DNA from: Xanthomonas arboricola pv. juglandis
Lineage (GTDB): Bacteria; Pseudomonadota; Gammaproteobacteria; Xanthomonadales; Xanthomonadaceae
NCBI RefSeq assembly: GCF_001013475.1
Contig: NZ_JZEF01000004.1
Coordinates: 310,001-374,000 of the forward strand
Reading direction: 5' to 3'
DNA: 64,000 nucleotides
Shown: positions 1 to 13,470 of the stretch, in pieces
Layout of the letters: every line of letters starts with the position of its first letter
Numbering within the stretch: position 1 is the first letter of the stretch
The notes under the pieces: generated by a model
Databases searched by the model: none
Told to the model about the DNA's origin: nothing
The model's input: only the letters and a program-made list of their open reading frames with translations
Program-made: the position numbers and the translations under genes

Positions 1-1
1 C

Positions 2-680
<679 letters not shown>

Positions 681-793
681 TCCAGCGGTAGCAGGATGTG
701 GAGGCAACCGCGTGCGGTTGCGTCCGCGGATGAAGGTCGGAAAGCGTCGCCATGCGGTGGCGCTTTCACCCCTAAACAGCGATTGAGCGACCC

Positions 794-1264
794 ATGGATA
801 TCACCCTTACCATCTTTGCCCAGGCGCTGGCCTTCGCCGGTCTGATCTGGATCGTCGCGACCAAGATCTGGCCGCCGCTGCTGCAGGCGATCGAAGAGCG
901 TCAGCAAAAGATCGCTGAAGGTCTGGCTGCGGCCGATCGCAGTCAGAAGGATCTGGCGCAGGCGCAGGAAAAGGTCAACGAAGCACTGAAGGACGCACGC
1001 ACCAAGGCCAACGAGATCATCGATCAGGCCCATGCGCGCGCCAACCAGATCATCGAAGCGGCCAAGCACGAGGCAATTGCCGAAGCCAACCGTCAGAAGG
1101 ATCTGGCGCAGACCGAGATCGACGCGTCCGCCACGCGTGCCCGCGAGGAACTGCGCAAGCAGGTGTCCGTGCTGGCCGTCAGCGGTGCCGAAAAGCTGCT
1201 CAAGCGCGAAATCGATGCCAACGCCCACAAGGCGCTGCTCGACGAGCTGGCGGCGGAGATTTAA
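794..1264 (+). CDS. atpF: ATP synthase Fo subunit b
   Basis: Encodes the b subunit (156 residues), the peripheral stalk that connects Fo to F1. It has one N-terminal membrane helix (about residues 5-27) followed by a long charged, Ala/Glu/Lys-rich helix typical of the b-dimer coiled coil. It lies 113 bp after atpE and 3 bp before atpH, which indicates co-transcription and probably coupled translation with the delta subunit it binds. Confidence 0.96.
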   Translation: MDITLTIFAQALAFAGLIWIVATKIWPPLLQAIEERQQKIAEGLAAADRSQKDLAQAQEKVNEALKDARTKANEIIDQAHARANQIIEAAKHEAIAEANRQKDLAQTEIDASATRAREELRKQVSVLAVSGAEKLLKREIDANAHKALLDELAAEI

Positions 1265-1267
1265 TCG

Positions 1268-1795
1268 ATGAGTCAGGCCCTCACACTTGCCCGTCCGTAC
1301 GGCCGCGCCGCGTTTGCGATCGCGCGTGAGGGCGGCAACTTCGCGCCCTGGTCCGATGCGCTGGCGTTTTCGGCGCAGGTGGCCGGCGACCCGCGCGTGG
1401 CCGCGCTGCTGCTCAACCCGGCCCTGGGCCAGGATCAGGCAGTGACGTTGCTGGCGCCGCCGCAGGCGAGCGAAGACTATCTGCGTTTCCTCGGCCTGCT
1501 GGCCGACGCGCAGCGGCTGTCGCTGCTGCCGGAAGTGGCAGGACTGTACGAACAACTGCGGGCCGAAGCCGAACACGTCGTCAAGGCGACGGTGACCTCG
1601 GCGGCTGCAATGAGCCAGGCGGAACTGGACACGATCGCTGCTGCGCTGAAGAAGCGTTTCGGCCGCGAGGTGGACATCACCACCGCGGTGGATGCTTCGT
1701 TGATCGGCGGCGCGGTGATCGATACCGGCGACGTGGTCATCGACGGCTCGCTGAAGGGCAAGCTTGCGCGTCTGCAAAGCTCGCTCGCCCACTGA
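1268..1795 (+). CDS. atpH: ATP synthase F1 subunit delta
   Basis: Encodes the delta subunit (175 residues), which joins the top of F1 to the b-subunit stalk. The N-terminal helical domain ([14 protein letters not shown]) and the C-terminal signature region ([20 protein letters not shown]) are both present, and the length is normal. It starts 3 bp after the atpF stop codon and is followed 47 bp later by atpA. Confidence 0.95.
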   Translation: MSQALTLARPYGRAAFAIAREGGNFAPWSDALAFSAQVAGDPRVAALLLNPALGQDQAVTLLAPPQASEDYLRFLGLLADAQRLSLLPEVAGLYEQLRAEAEHVVKATVTSAAAMSQAELDTIAAALKKRFGREVDITTAVDASLIGGAVIDTGDVVIDGSLKGKLARLQSSLAH

Positions 1796-1842
1796 ATTCA
1801 CATAAACGCATGGCCCTCGCGGCCGGCACCTAGGACTGAACG

Positions 1843-3390
1843 ATGGCAACCACGCTCAACCCCTCCGAAATCAGCGACCTGATCAAGACCCGCATCGAGG
1901 CGGTCAAGCTGTCCGCAGAGTCGCGCAACGAAGGCTCCGTGACCAGCGTGTCCGACGGCATCGTGCGCATCTTCGGCCTGGCCGACGTGATGCAGGGCGA
2001 AATGATCGAACTGCCGAACAACACCTTCGCGCTCGCACTGAACCTGGAGCGCGATTCGGTCGGCGCCGTGGTGCTGGGCGATTACGAGAACCTGCGCGAA
2101 GGCGACGTGGCCAAGACCACCGGCCGCATCCTGGAAGTGCCGGTCGGTCCGGAACTGCTCGGTCGCGTGGTCAACGCGCTGGGCGAGCCGATCGACGGCA
2201 AGGGCCCGCTGGGCGCCAGCCAGACCGCACCGGTGGAGCGCGTTGCGCCCGGCGTTATCTGGCGCAAGTCGGTCGACCAGCCGGTGCAGACCGGTTACAA
2301 GTCGGTCGATGCGATGATCCCGATCGGCCGCGGCCAGCGCGAGCTGGTCATCGGTGACCGCCAGACCGGCAAGACCGCGCTGGCGATCGATGCGGTGATC
2401 AACCAGAAGGGCACCGGCATCAAGTGCGTGTACGTGGCGATCGGCCAGAAGGCCTCGACCGTTGCCAACATCGTGCGCAAGCTCGAAGAGAACGGCGCGC
2501 TGGCGCACACCGTGGTGGTGGCTGCGACCGCGTCCGAATCGGCCGCGATGCAGTACATCAGCCCGTATGCCGGCTGCACCATGGGCGAGTACTTCATGGA
2601 CCGCGGCGAAGACGCGCTGATCGTGTATGACGATCTGTCCAAGCAGGCCGTGGCCTACCGCCAGATCTCGCTGCTGCTCAAGCGCCCGCCGGGCCGCGAA
2701 GCCTATCCGGGCGACGTGTTCTATCTGCACTCCCGCCTGCTCGAGCGCGCTGCGCGCGTGTCCGAGGAGTACGTGGAGAAGTTCACCAACGGTGCGGTGA
2801 CCGGCAAGACCGGTTCGCTGACCGCGCTGCCGATCATCGAAACGCAGGCCGGCGACGTGTCCGCGTTCGTGCCGACCAACGTGATCTCGATCACCGACGG
2901 CCAGATCTTCCTGGAAACCGACCTGTTCAACGCCGGCATCCGCCCGGCCGTGAATGCCGGTATCTCGGTGTCGCGCGTCGGTGGTGCGGCCCAGACCAAG
3001 ATCATCAAGAAGCTGTCCGGCGGCATCCGTATCTCGCTGGCGCAGTACCGTGAGCTGGCCGCGTTCGCGCAGTTCGCCTCGGACCTGGACGAAGCCACCC
3101 GCAAGCAGCTCGAGCGCGGTCAGCGCGTCACCGAGCTGATGAAGCAGAAGCAGTACGCGCCGATGTCCATCGCCAACCAGGCGCTGTCGATCTATGCCGT
3201 CAACGAGGGCTACCTCGACGAAGTGCCGGTCAACAAGCTGTTGGCGTTCGAAGAAGGCCTGCACGCGCACTTCGCCAACACCCAGGGTGAACTGGTCTCC
3301 AAGATCAACAACACCGGCGGCTGGGACAACGACATCGAAGCTGCCTTCAAGAAGGGCATCGAAGAGTTCAAGACCACGGGCAGCTGGTAA
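1843..3390 (+). CDS. atpA: ATP synthase F1 subunit alpha
   Basis: Encodes the 515-residue alpha subunit of the F1 head, which carries the non-catalytic nucleotide sites. The P-loop GDRQTGKTA is near residue 170, and the family signature [13 protein letters not shown] is in the C-terminal half. The length matches the family. It is separated from atpG by 186 bp that contain one of the GGGATT-type inverted repeats described separately. Confidence 0.98.
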   Translation: MATTLNPSEISDLIKTRIEAVKLSAESRNEGSVTSVSDGIVRIFGLADVMQGEMIELPNNTFALALNLERDSVGAVVLGDYENLREGDVAKTTGRILEVPVGPELLGRVVNALGEPIDGKGPLGASQTAPVERVAPGVIWRKSVDQPVQTGYKSVDAMIPIGRGQRELVIGDRQTGKTALAIDAVINQKGTGIKCVYVAIGQKASTVANIVRKLEENGALAHTVVVAATASESAAMQYISPYAGCTMGEYFMDRGEDALIVYDDLSKQAVAYRQISLLLKRPPGREAYPGDVFYLHSRLLERAARVSEEYVEKFTNGAVTGKTGSLTALPIIETQAGDVSAFVPTNVISITDGQIFLETDLFNAGIRPAVNAGISVSRVGGAAQTKIIKKLSGGIRISLAQYRELAAFAQFASDLDEATRKQLERGQRVTELMKQKQYAPMSIANQALSIYAVNEGYLDEVPVNKLLAFEEGLHAHFANTQGELVSKINNTGGWDNDIEAAFKKGIEEFKTTGSW

Positions 3391-3394
3391 CAGC

Positions 3395-3563
3395 GCCGGG
3401 AGTCGGGATTGGGCATTCGGGATTCGTAGGAGCGGTGATCTGAGGGCTTGAACGCCCAGGATCACCACTTCGGATCTCCAGATTCAGGTACTCGGGGTTT
3501 GTGGGTGAGGTGACGTCGGCGGCTTTGGCCAATCCCGAATCACCCATCTCGAATCCCACCATC
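3395..3563 (+). repeat. Intergenic inverted repeat, atpA-atpG gap
   Basis: After the atpA stop codon there is a G-rich run built from GGGATTGGG/ATTCGGGATT units (about 3397-3429). About 100 bp later come the complementary C-rich units CCAATCCCGAATC and CATCTCGAATCCC (about 3529-3560), just before atpG. The arms can pair into a long stem. The same layout recurs in the atpG-atpD and atpD-atpC gaps and between prlC and fabB. The function is not known from the sequence. Confidence 0.75.
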
Positions 3564-3576
3564 GAAGCGAGCGAGT

Positions 3577-4440
3577 ATGGCAGGCGGACGCGAAATCAAA
3601 ACCAAGATCAAGAGCGTGCAGAACACCCGCAAGGTGACGCGCGCGCTCGAAATGGTCTCGGCCTCCAAGATCCGCAAGGCGCAGGACCGTATGAAGACCT
3701 CGCGTCCGTACGCGCAGGCGATGAAGCAGGTGATCGGGCATCTGGCGCAGGCCAGCACCGACTACCAGCATCCGTTCCTGGTCGAGCGCGAGCAGGTCAA
3801 GCGGGTCGGTTACATCGTGATCTCTTCCGATCGCGGCCTGGCCGGCGGCCTGAACAACAACTTGTTCCGCAGGATGCTGGGCGAAGTGCGCCCGTGGCAG
3901 GACAAGGGCGCCGAGATCGACGTGGTGACCATCGGCCAGAAGGCGTCGGCGTTCTTCCGTCGCATCAAGGTCAACATGGTCGGCAGCGTTACCCATCTGG
4001 GTGACAGTCCGCAGATCGAGCAGTTGATCGGTGTGATCAAGGTGATGCTGGATGCCTTCGTCGAGGGCAAGGTGGACCGCGTGTATTTGGTCTACAACCG
4101 CTTCGTTAACACGATGACGCAGAAGGCCAGCTTCGATCAGCTGCTGCCGCTGCCGGCCGCCGAGCACAAGGTGGCCCATCACGATTGGGATTACCTGTAC
4201 GAACCCGATGCCGCGACCGTGCTGGAGCACGTGATGACGCGTTACATCGAGTCGCTGGTGTACCAGGCCGTGCTGGAAAACGTGGCCTCCGAGCATGCTG
4301 CGCGCATGGTGGCGATGAAGGCCGCCAGCGACAACGCCAACAAGATGATCGGCACCTTGCAACTGGTCTACAACAAGGCGCGTCAGGCGGCGATCACCCA
4401 GGAAATTTCGGAAATCGTCAGCGGCGCGGCCGCCGTATAG
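3577..4440 (+). CDS. atpG: ATP synthase F1 subunit gamma
   Basis: Encodes the 287-residue gamma subunit, the central rotor shaft. The N-terminal helix ([17 protein letters not shown]) and the C-terminal helix with the family signature ([21 protein letters not shown]) are both visible, so the protein is complete. It is preceded and followed by gaps carrying the GGGATT-type inverted repeats. Confidence 0.97.
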   Translation: MAGGREIKTKIKSVQNTRKVTRALEMVSASKIRKAQDRMKTSRPYAQAMKQVIGHLAQASTDYQHPFLVEREQVKRVGYIVISSDRGLAGGLNNNLFRRMLGEVRPWQDKGAEIDVVTIGQKASAFFRRIKVNMVGSVTHLGDSPQIEQLIGVIKVMLDAFVEGKVDRVYLVYNRFVNTMTQKASFDQLLPLPAAEHKVAHHDWDYLYEPDAATVLEHVMTRYIESLVYQAVLENVASEHAARMVAMKAASDNANKMIGTLQLVYNKARQAAITQEISEIVSGAAAV

Positions 4441-5969
<1,529 letters not shown>

Positions 5970-5970
5970 G

Positions 5971-6095
5971 AGCCGGGATTTGGCATTCGGGATTCGGGAT
6001 TTGGTACGGCGGTAATTGGGACGGTGGATGAGGATGGGAACGACGGTGAACGCCGCTGTTGCCAATCCCCAATCCCCAATCCCCAATCCCCGCCT
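5971..6095 (+). repeat. Intergenic inverted repeat, atpD-atpC gap
   Basis: Right after the atpD stop codon are GGGATTTGGCATTCGGGATTCGGGATTT units (to about 6003). They are mirrored by four tandem CCAATCCC units at 6062-6090, shortly before atpC. This is the third copy of the family within one operon; the tandem CCAATCC units are unusually regular here. Confidence 0.78.
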
Positions 6096-6111
6096 CACAA
6101 CGCGAGGCACC

Positions 6112-6534
6112 ATGAGCACTATCCGTTGCGACATCGTCAGCGCCGAGAAGGAAATCTTCCACGGTGAGGCGACGCTGGTCGTGGCCACCGGCGAGTTGGG
6201 TGAGCTGGGCATCGCGCCCAAGCACGCACCGCTGATCACGCGCCTGAAGCCGGGCAAGGTGGTGGTCACCACCGCCAGCGGCGAACAGCTGGACTTCGCC
6301 ATTTCTGGCGGCATCCTGGAAGTGCAGCCGCAGGTGGTGACCGTGCTGGTCGATACCGCGGTGCGCGCGCAGGACATCGACGAAGCCGCCGTGCGCAAGG
6401 TCAAGGAAGAGGTCGAGCGTCTGCTGGCCAACCGTGGCGACACGGTGGATGTGGCCGATGCGCAGCGTCGGCTCGCCGAGGCGACCGTGCAGCTGCAGGC
6501 ACTGGAACGCCTGCGTCGCAACCTCAAGCACTAA
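6112..6534 (+). CDS. atpC: ATP synthase F1 subunit epsilon
   Basis: Encodes the epsilon subunit (140 residues), which sits on the gamma shaft and inhibits ATP hydrolysis. The N-terminal beta-sandwich contains [17 protein letters not shown], and the C-terminal helical hairpin runs from about residue 90. I start at the ATG at 6112 after CGAGG, because the longer open frame from 6016 would translate the intergenic repeat into a low-complexity PQSPIPNP stretch. It is the last gene of the operon; a terminator follows. Confidence 0.95.
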   Translation: MSTIRCDIVSAEKEIFHGEATLVVATGELGELGIAPKHAPLITRLKPGKVVVTTASGEQLDFAISGGILEVQPQVVTVLVDTAVRAQDIDEAAVRKVKEEVERLLANRGDTVDVADAQRRLAEATVQLQALERLRRNLKH

Positions 6535-6610
6535 GCACGCGGGCGTGCGCGCATTTGCTAGCGCACGCAGACGTGATACCCGATGCAGCGCCGCACGCAG
6601 GTGTGGAGTG

Positions 6611-6638
6611 AAAATGCCGACCCTAGGGTCGGCGTTTT
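6611..6638 (+). terminator. Intrinsic terminator of the atp operon
   Basis: A perfect 8-bp inverted repeat, GCCGACCC-TA-GGGTCGGC (6616-6633), is followed by GTTTTCGTTT and preceded by AAAA. It lies 80 bp downstream of atpC and before the chorismate mutase gene. The A-run on the other side would allow weak activity in the opposite direction. Confidence 0.85.
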
Positions 6639-6765
6639 CGTTTCTGGAGCTGCGTGTGCGTGGCGCCGCCCCCATGCCTGGGCACAGCAGGCACACTGCC
6701 TGCCTCGCGCTATGCCGCCGGTTGCAGGCGGCGGCCTCTCACTCTCGCACGTCGAGGAACACCCG

Positions 6766-7335
6766 ATGACCCGCACGATCGATGGCTTTCGTAGTTACGC
6801 GCTGAGCGGCCTGCTGGCCGTGGCGATGCTGGGGTGCGCGCTGCCTGCACGCAGCCAGCCGCCGCTGGATCCGCTGCTGGATCGCATCGTGCAACGCAAT
6901 GCCATCGGCGATGCGGTGGCGCTGAGCAAGTGGGACAGCGGCAAGCCGGTGCTGGACCAGACCCGCGAGGCGGCGGTGCTGCAGAGCGTGCGCGAGCAGG
7001 CGCCTGCGCATGGGCTGGAGGCCGACGATGCGGCGCGCTTCTTCGCGGCGCAGATCGAGGCCAACAAGGCGGTGCAATACGCGTTGCTGAACCACTGGCG
7101 CGAACGCGGACGCGCGCCGGACACCGCGCGTCCGGATCTGGCGAGCCTGCGCACGCGTCTGGATCAACTGCAAGGTCAATTGCTCGACGCACTAGCCGAG
7201 GTCGCGCCGGCACGTGCAGCGCCGCAATGCGCGACCAGCACCGCGCGTGCGGCGGCCCATTACGCCGCGCAATGGCAGCTGGACGCGCTGCATCGTGCGG
7301 CGCTGGTACGCAGCCTGGGCGATTTCTGCCACTGA
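6766..7335 (+). CDS. Periplasmic/secreted chorismate mutase (AroQ-gamma type)
   Basis: A 189-residue protein with an N-terminal signal peptide (hydrophobic residues about 12-22, LSGLLAVAML..ALPARSQ) followed by an all-helical domain. PLLDRIVQRNAIGDAVALSKW, KPVLDQTREAAVL and FFAAQIEANKAVQYALL are the pattern of exported AroQ chorismate mutases, which turn chorismate into prephenate. A cysteine near residue 153 and one at residue 188 could form the C-terminal disulfide known in this subclass. The ATG at 6766 is chosen because it yields the signal peptide. The gene stands alone after the atp terminator; a role in export or virulence is inference. Confidence 0.88.
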   Translation: MTRTIDGFRSYALSGLLAVAMLGCALPARSQPPLDPLLDRIVQRNAIGDAVALSKWDSGKPVLDQTREAAVLQSVREQAPAHGLEADDAARFFAAQIEANKAVQYALLNHWRERGRAPDTARPDLASLRTRLDQLQGQLLDALAEVAPARAAPQCATSTARAAAHYAAQWQLDALHRAALVRSLGDFCH

Positions 7336-7377
7336 TATGCGCCGGGTCCGACGCTGCCCGGGCTCAGATACGCTCGC

Positions 7378-7761
7378 TCAGCGATACACCACGTGCCGGC
7401 CCAAGAAAAACGAAACGATCGCCAGGCCGCCTTCCACCAGCGGTTTGGCCAGCCAGGCCTGGCGCAGGCCGACCAGATCCACCGTTGCCGACAACAGCCA
7501 GGTGCTGATGAGCGTCAGCGCCAGCCACATCAGCGCAAAGCGGCGAAAACGCGGCCAACCCAGACGTGCGCCGCCTTCCTGGGCAAAGGTGTAGCGGCCG
7601 TTGAGCCAGAAGCCCAGCACCGCGCCACTGATCCGCCCGAGCAGATTGGCAGGCACGGCGGGCATGCCGGCCGCGGTGGCGGCGATGAAGATGCCGCAAT
7701 CCACCGCCAGCTGCAGGGCACCAATGATCATGAATTGGCTGCCTTGGCGGAACAGACTCAT
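7378..7761 (-). CDS. GtrA-like membrane protein
   Basis: A 127-residue integral membrane protein with four predicted hydrophobic segments: about residues 8-30, 38-55, 72-92 and 103-122. It fits the small GtrA family, whose members sit beside or act with undecaprenyl-linked glycosyl transfer systems. The FLGRHVVYR end and the GFWLNGRYTF segment after helix 2 are typical. No glycosyltransferase partner is adjacent, so the substrate is unknown. It points away from glmU, with the two start regions facing each other. Confidence 0.75.
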   Translation of the reverse strand: MSLFRQGSQFMIIGALQLAVDCGIFIAATAAGMPAVPANLLGRISGAVLGFWLNGRYTFAQEGGARLGWPRFRRFALMWLALTLISTWLLSATVDLVGLRQAWLAKPLVEGGLAIVSFFLGRHVVYR

Positions 7762-7906
7762 ACGGGCCGGGTCATCGTGAAAGGGCGCTCATGCTAACGG
7801 CAGCGGCGCTTGAAAAGTGTCATCGTCGCGCGTGCTGCAGGCAGGACACGACGCACTGCCGGGACAGCGACTAGAATTTGGCTCTCCCATGTTCTGGAAC
7901 GCTTCG

Positions 7907-9271
7907 ATGACTCTGCCCCTGCACGTCGTGATCCTGGCCGCGGGCGAGGGCAAGCGCATGCGCTCGTCCCTGCCCAAGGTGCTGCAGCCGCTGGCGGGCC
8001 AGCCGATGCTGGCACATGTGATCGCCACGGCGCGGCAGCTGCAGCCGGCAGCGATCCATGTGGTGCACGGGCACGGCGGCGAGCAGGTGCAGGCGGCATT
8101 TGCCGCGCAGGGCGATCTGCACTGGGCCGAGCAACGGCAGCAACTGGGTACCGGGCATGCGGTGCAGCAGGCGATGGATGCGATTCCGGATGCGGCCACG
8201 GTGCTGGTGCTGTACGGCGATGTGCCGCTGATCCAGTCGCAGGACCTGCTGCAGCTGCTGCACGCACCCGGGCGCATGGCGGTGCTGGTGGCCGATGTGC
8301 CCAATCCCACCGGCTACGGCCGCATCCTGCGCGATGCCGAGGGCAAGGTCGCCGCGATCGTCGAGCAGAAGGATGCCAACGACGAGCAGCGCCGCATCCG
8401 TACCATCAACACCGGCATCCTCACTGCCGAGTCCACGGCGCTGCGCCGCTGGCTGGCCGGCCTGTCCAACGAGAATGCGCAGGGCGAGTTCTACCTCACC
8501 GACGTGTTTGCCAGCGCCGCCGCCGATTTCACCCCGGCCGACATGGTGCATGTGGCCGACGTGCAGGATGTGGAAGGCGCCAACGACCCCTGGCAACTGG
8601 CGCAGCTGGAACGCGCCTGGCAGCTGCGTGCCGCCCGTGCGCTCTGCCTGCAGGGCGTGCGCATGGCCGACCCGGCGCGCGTGGAGCAGCGCGGCACGGT
8701 GACCGTGGGCAGCGACGTGCAGCTGGATATCGACGTGATCCTGGAAGGCGATGTGACGCTGGGCGATGGCGTGGTGATCGGTCCGTTCGTGCGCCTGCGC
8801 GATGTGACGCTCGGCGCCGGCACGCAGGTGCGCGCTCATTGCGATCTGGAAGGCGTGGTGACGGAAGGGGCGGTGCAGATCGGTCCATTCGCGCGGCTGC
8901 GTCCTGGCACCGTGCTGGCCGATGGCGTGCATATCGGCAACTTCGTCGAGACCAAGAAGGTCACGATGGGCGTGGGCAGCAAGGCCAACCATCTGACCTA
9001 CCTGGGCGATGCGGTGATCGGCAGCAAGGTCAACATCGGCGCCGGCACCATCACCTGCAACTACGATGGGGTGAACAAGTCGCAGACCAGCATCGGCGAT
9101 GGCGCCTTTGTCGGTTCCAACAGCGCACTGGTGGCACCGATCGAGATCGGTGCCATGGCCACCATCGGCGCGGGCTCGGTGATCACCCGCGATGCGCCTG
9201 CCGGGCAGCTCAGCGTCACGCGTGCGCGTCAAACCGTGGTCGAAGGCTGGGAACGCCCGACCAAGAAGTAG
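7907..9271 (+). CDS. glmU: Bifunctional GlmU: glucosamine-1-P acetyltransferase / UDP-GlcNAc pyrophosphorylase
   Basis: Makes UDP-GlcNAc for peptidoglycan and LPS in the cytoplasm. The N-terminal uridylyltransferase domain carries LAAGEGKRM at residues 9-17, then [11 protein letters not shown]. From about residue 250 a left-handed beta-helix of hexapeptide repeats forms the acetyltransferase domain, including [11 protein letters not shown] and [10 protein letters not shown]. The predicted 454 residues match the family. The ATG at 7907 gives the normal N-terminus; an in-frame ATG at 7889 is possible. A TAGAAT -10-like box lies at 7872. glmS, the first step of the same pathway, is in this window at 18371. 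Confidence 0.97.
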   Translation: MTLPLHVVILAAGEGKRMRSSLPKVLQPLAGQPMLAHVIATARQLQPAAIHVVHGHGGEQVQAAFAAQGDLHWAEQRQQLGTGHAVQQAMDAIPDAATVLVLYGDVPLIQSQDLLQLLHAPGRMAVLVADVPNPTGYGRILRDAEGKVAAIVEQKDANDEQRRIRTINTGILTAESTALRRWLAGLSNENAQGEFYLTDVFASAAADFTPADMVHVADVQDVEGANDPWQLAQLERAWQLRAARALCLQGVRMADPARVEQRGTVTVGSDVQLDIDVILEGDVTLGDGVVIGPFVRLRDVTLGAGTQVRAHCDLEGVVTEGAVQIGPFARLRPGTVLADGVHIGNFVETKKVTMGVGSKANHLTYLGDAVIGSKVNIGAGTITCNYDGVNKSQTSIGDGAFVGSNSALVAPIEIGAMATIGAGSVITRDAPAGQLSVTRARQTVVEGWERPTKK

Positions 9272-9380
9272 CTTGCCTGCAGGCGTGCGGCCTGGCTGCA
9301 CGTCGCTGCAGCGCGCACAGCTGCTGTAAAGCGATGCCATGCATAGGCTACGCCCGTCACGATGGTTCAAGAGGTGCACG

Positions 9381-10352
9381 ATGCGAACGCCACGTTGCGT
9401 GTTGCTGGTGACATGGCTGCTGCTATTGGCGGCAGTGCTGCCAGCTGCGGCCCATGCGCAGACCTACCGGCTGTATCTGGCGCCGGACGGCAACGATGCG
9501 GCGGCAGGCACCAGCGCAACGACCGCGTTGCGGAGTCTGGCGGCCGCCCAGCAGCGGCTGCTGGAGCAGCGGCCCAGCGGCGCGGTGGACGTGGTGATCG
9601 CCGCCGGCACGTATCTGCGGCAGTCGGTGCAATGGACGTTCACCAACGGGGCGCCCATTCGCTTTATCGCCGCGTCCGACGCTGCCGCGCCACCGTGGTT
9701 CGACGGGCGCGGTGGCGCGACCTGGTTCACGCTGAAGGGCGGCAGCGATGCTGCCACCCGGCTGACCTTCACCGGGTTGAAGGTCAGCAATTACTGGATG
9801 GCGATGGACCTGGGCAGCAGCAAGCGCAGCGCGGACGGCAACAGCGGCAACATCATCCGCAACATGACTTTCGAGCGGGTCGGTGGTGTCCATGGCAGCA
9901 GCAGTGAGGCCGCCTATTCGTTCGCGGCGATCCGCCTGCAGAACTCGCGCGACAACCGAATCGAACACAATCGCTTCGTGTCGATCGAAAACGACACCCG
10001 GACTTCGGGTTTCGTGCACGCGATCTACCTGGCGCGCCACTCGTCCGGCAACCGCATCGAAGGCAATACCTTCACCGACGTCAACGGCGATGCCGTGCGT
10101 ACCCGCGATGCCTCCGACAACACCTACGTGGCGGCCAACCGTTTCGTCCGGGCTGGCAAGTACGCGGCGTTCTCGGACTGGATCAAGCCCGATGGCGAAT
10201 GTCCGTCGCAAGGCGGGCAGTTTGTCGACAACACCGTTGGAACCGGCTATTACGGCACGATCGCCGCCACCCGCACCAGCGGTGCCGACGATGCCTGCGG
10301 TGCGTTGAAACAAGCGCGGATTGAAGAACGCGGAACGATGCGCGGCAACTAG
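9381..10352 (+). CDS. Secreted right-handed beta-helix repeat protein
   Basis: A 323-residue protein with a clear signal peptide (hydrophobic residues about 7-20, ending AAAHAQ) and then parallel beta-helix repeats such as NIIRNMTFERV, NRIEHNRFVSI, NRIEGNTFTDV and NTYVAANRFV. The N-terminal part (YLAPDGNDAAAGTSATTALRS) is the entry seen in secreted polysaccharide-binding or -cleaving beta-helix proteins. A GAGGTG ribosome site sits just ahead of the ATG at 9381. The catalytic function is not determined: no pectate-lyase calcium motif was recognised. It stands alone between glmU and the convergent kinase gene, whose end overlaps it by 4 bp. Confidence 0.72.
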   Translation: MRTPRCVLLVTWLLLLAAVLPAAAHAQTYRLYLAPDGNDAAAGTSATTALRSLAAAQQRLLEQRPSGAVDVVIAAGTYLRQSVQWTFTNGAPIRFIAASDAAAPPWFDGRGGATWFTLKGGSDAATRLTFTGLKVSNYWMAMDLGSSKRSADGNSGNIIRNMTFERVGGVHGSSSEAAYSFAAIRLQNSRDNRIEHNRFVSIENDTRTSGFVHAIYLARHSSGNRIEGNTFTDVNGDAVRTRDASDNTYVAANRFVRAGKYAAFSDWIKPDGECPSQGGQFVDNTVGTGYYGTIAATRTSGADDACGALKQARIEERGTMRGN

Positions 10353-11709
10353 CCGGCTGCCGCCGCCGGCAGCAGCAAGGTGACGCACAACCCGCCGTGT
10401 TCGCGGTTATGCAGCGAGATGCGCCCGCCGTGCGCTTCGGCGATCTCGCGGGTGAGCGCAAGCCCGAGCCCTGTGCCATTGCGCTTGGTCGAGTAGAACG
10501 GCATCAGTGCGTTATGCAGCACGGCCTCGTTCATGCCGTTGCCGCGGTCCAGCACTTCGATCCGTAGCCATTGCGGCACGCGCGTGACGCGCACGGCGAC
10601 ATCGCTGTTGGGCGGCTGCGCTTCGCTGCAGGCTTCGTGCGCGTTCTTGAGCAGGTTGAGCAGCGCCTGCTCGATCTGCGCGGCATCGATGCGGCTGGAG
10701 ACATCGCTCAGTGCGCCCTGCAGCTGAAACGGAATCTGCTGCCGCAAACGCTCCAGGAACGGTGCCCATTCGATGGTCTGCAACTGCGGCTGCGGCAACT
10801 TGGCAAAGCGGGCGTAGCCGCGGATGAAGCCTTCCAGATGACGTGCGCGTTCTTCGATGGTCTCGAACACCGTGCCGAGCCGGTCGGTGCGTTCGCGGCG
10901 CAGCAACTCGGCGCCGGAATGTGCCAGCGATGCGATCGGTGCGAGCGAATTGTTCAATTCATGGCTGATCACGCGGATGACCTTCTTCCAGGTCTGCACT
11001 TCCTGGCGCCGCAGTTCGGTGGTGAGGGTGCGGATCAGCAGCAGCTCGTGACCGCGTCCGTTGAGATGGAAACTGCGGCGTGACAGGTGATAGATCTGCT
11101 CGTCGTCTTCGTCATCGCCGTCCTCGCGGACCGCAAACAGGCAATCGCCGCCGCGGGCCAGCGCATCGCGCAGTTCGCCGGGCATGCGCGCCAGCACGTC
11201 GTCCAGGTGCTGGCCTTCGAGCTTGCGGCCATCGTGCAGCAGCTTGCGTGCGGCGTTGTTGGAAAAACCGATGCGGCGCACGCCATCGCCACCGGCCACC
11301 ACCAGCAGCATCGCCACCGGGGTGTTCTGCAGCATGGTGTCGAGCATCAGTTCGCGCTGCACCAGGTTGCGCCGTTGCGCGCGCAGCACCTCGCCCAGTT
11401 CCGCGTGCGCCTGCACCAGCTGCGCCAGCTCGTCGTTGCCGCGCCAGTACACGCCGAAGTTGTATTCGCCATCGCGGTAGCTGCTGGTGGTGCCGGCCAG
11501 GGCACGGAACAGCGAGCGCATCGGCGCAGTGGCGCGGCTGAGGCTGAACCACATCGCCGACAGCAGCACCACCACCGACACCGCAGCCACTTGCCAGCCA
11601 CGGTCCATCCAGTACGCCATGAACCAGGGCAGCGCGGCGGCCAGCGCCAGCACCGGCAACAGCCGCAAGAACAGCGAGAACGTGAAGGAACGTTGCCACA
11701 TGTCGGGAA

Positions 11710-11713
<4 letters not shown>
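10349..11713 (-). CDS. Membrane sensor histidine kinase (NtrY-like)
   Basis: A 454-residue kinase. Two membrane helices lie at about residues 12-33 and 42-58, with almost no periplasmic loop between them, so it probably senses in or at the membrane. A PAS-like region spans about 115-230, the H-box has His251 in VISHELNNS, and the ATPase domain shows NLLKNAHEAC, DRGNGM and GTGLGLA. Its ATG overlaps the stop codon of the sigma54 regulator (ATGA), so the two are translated together and form a cognate pair. An acidic insertion (EDGDDEDDE) near residue 200 is unusual. The signal is unknown; the adjacent exporter suggests an envelope or export-related stimulus. Confidence 0.9.
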
Positions 11714-13053
<1,340 letters not shown>

Positions 13054-13470
13054 CGCGGTGCTCGGTGAAAGGCGCGGGAGGGAATGGCTATCAGAACAGG
13101 ATTCGGCGCGTGGCGGAACTGTGCGAGCAATAGGAAGGGTAGGTGCCTGACTGGCCTTTGCCAGACCGAGCTGATTGCGGCACTGCAGTGATCGCCTGAT
13201 CGGTGCGATGAGGTTGGCAGCGGACATGCGTCGATGCCGAGCTCAAGTGCAGATCCAGGCGCAACGCTGGATATCAGCACGGGGCAGGCGCCTGCGACAC
13301 AGGCGCCTTGGTAGACAGGGCGGTGGTGACAAAATCGGCATTGCCCAGGCGGCCGACGGCCAAGTCACTTGTGGCGATGCTGCCATCGCGCAGGATCTAA
13401 GCAACATCACTGTGTGCTGTGTGCTGCGCGTCAGTGGGTCGACAGCGACCGCTGACGCGCAGCGTGCGCA
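13054..13470. other. Gap between exporter permease and regulator genes
   Basis: 417 bp without a supported gene. Open frames here lack any domain or good start. A perfect hairpin, GGCGCCTG-CGACA-CAGGCGCC (13287-13307), lies in the middle but has no T-run on the minus strand. I found no clear -24/-12 element, so whether regulator and kinase are read through from the exporter operon or have their own promoter cannot be decided. Confidence 0.6.

Noticed and set aside
13287-13307. Hairpin in the regulator-permease gap as terminator
   Set aside because: No T-run follows on the minus strand, so it was only noted, not called as a terminator.
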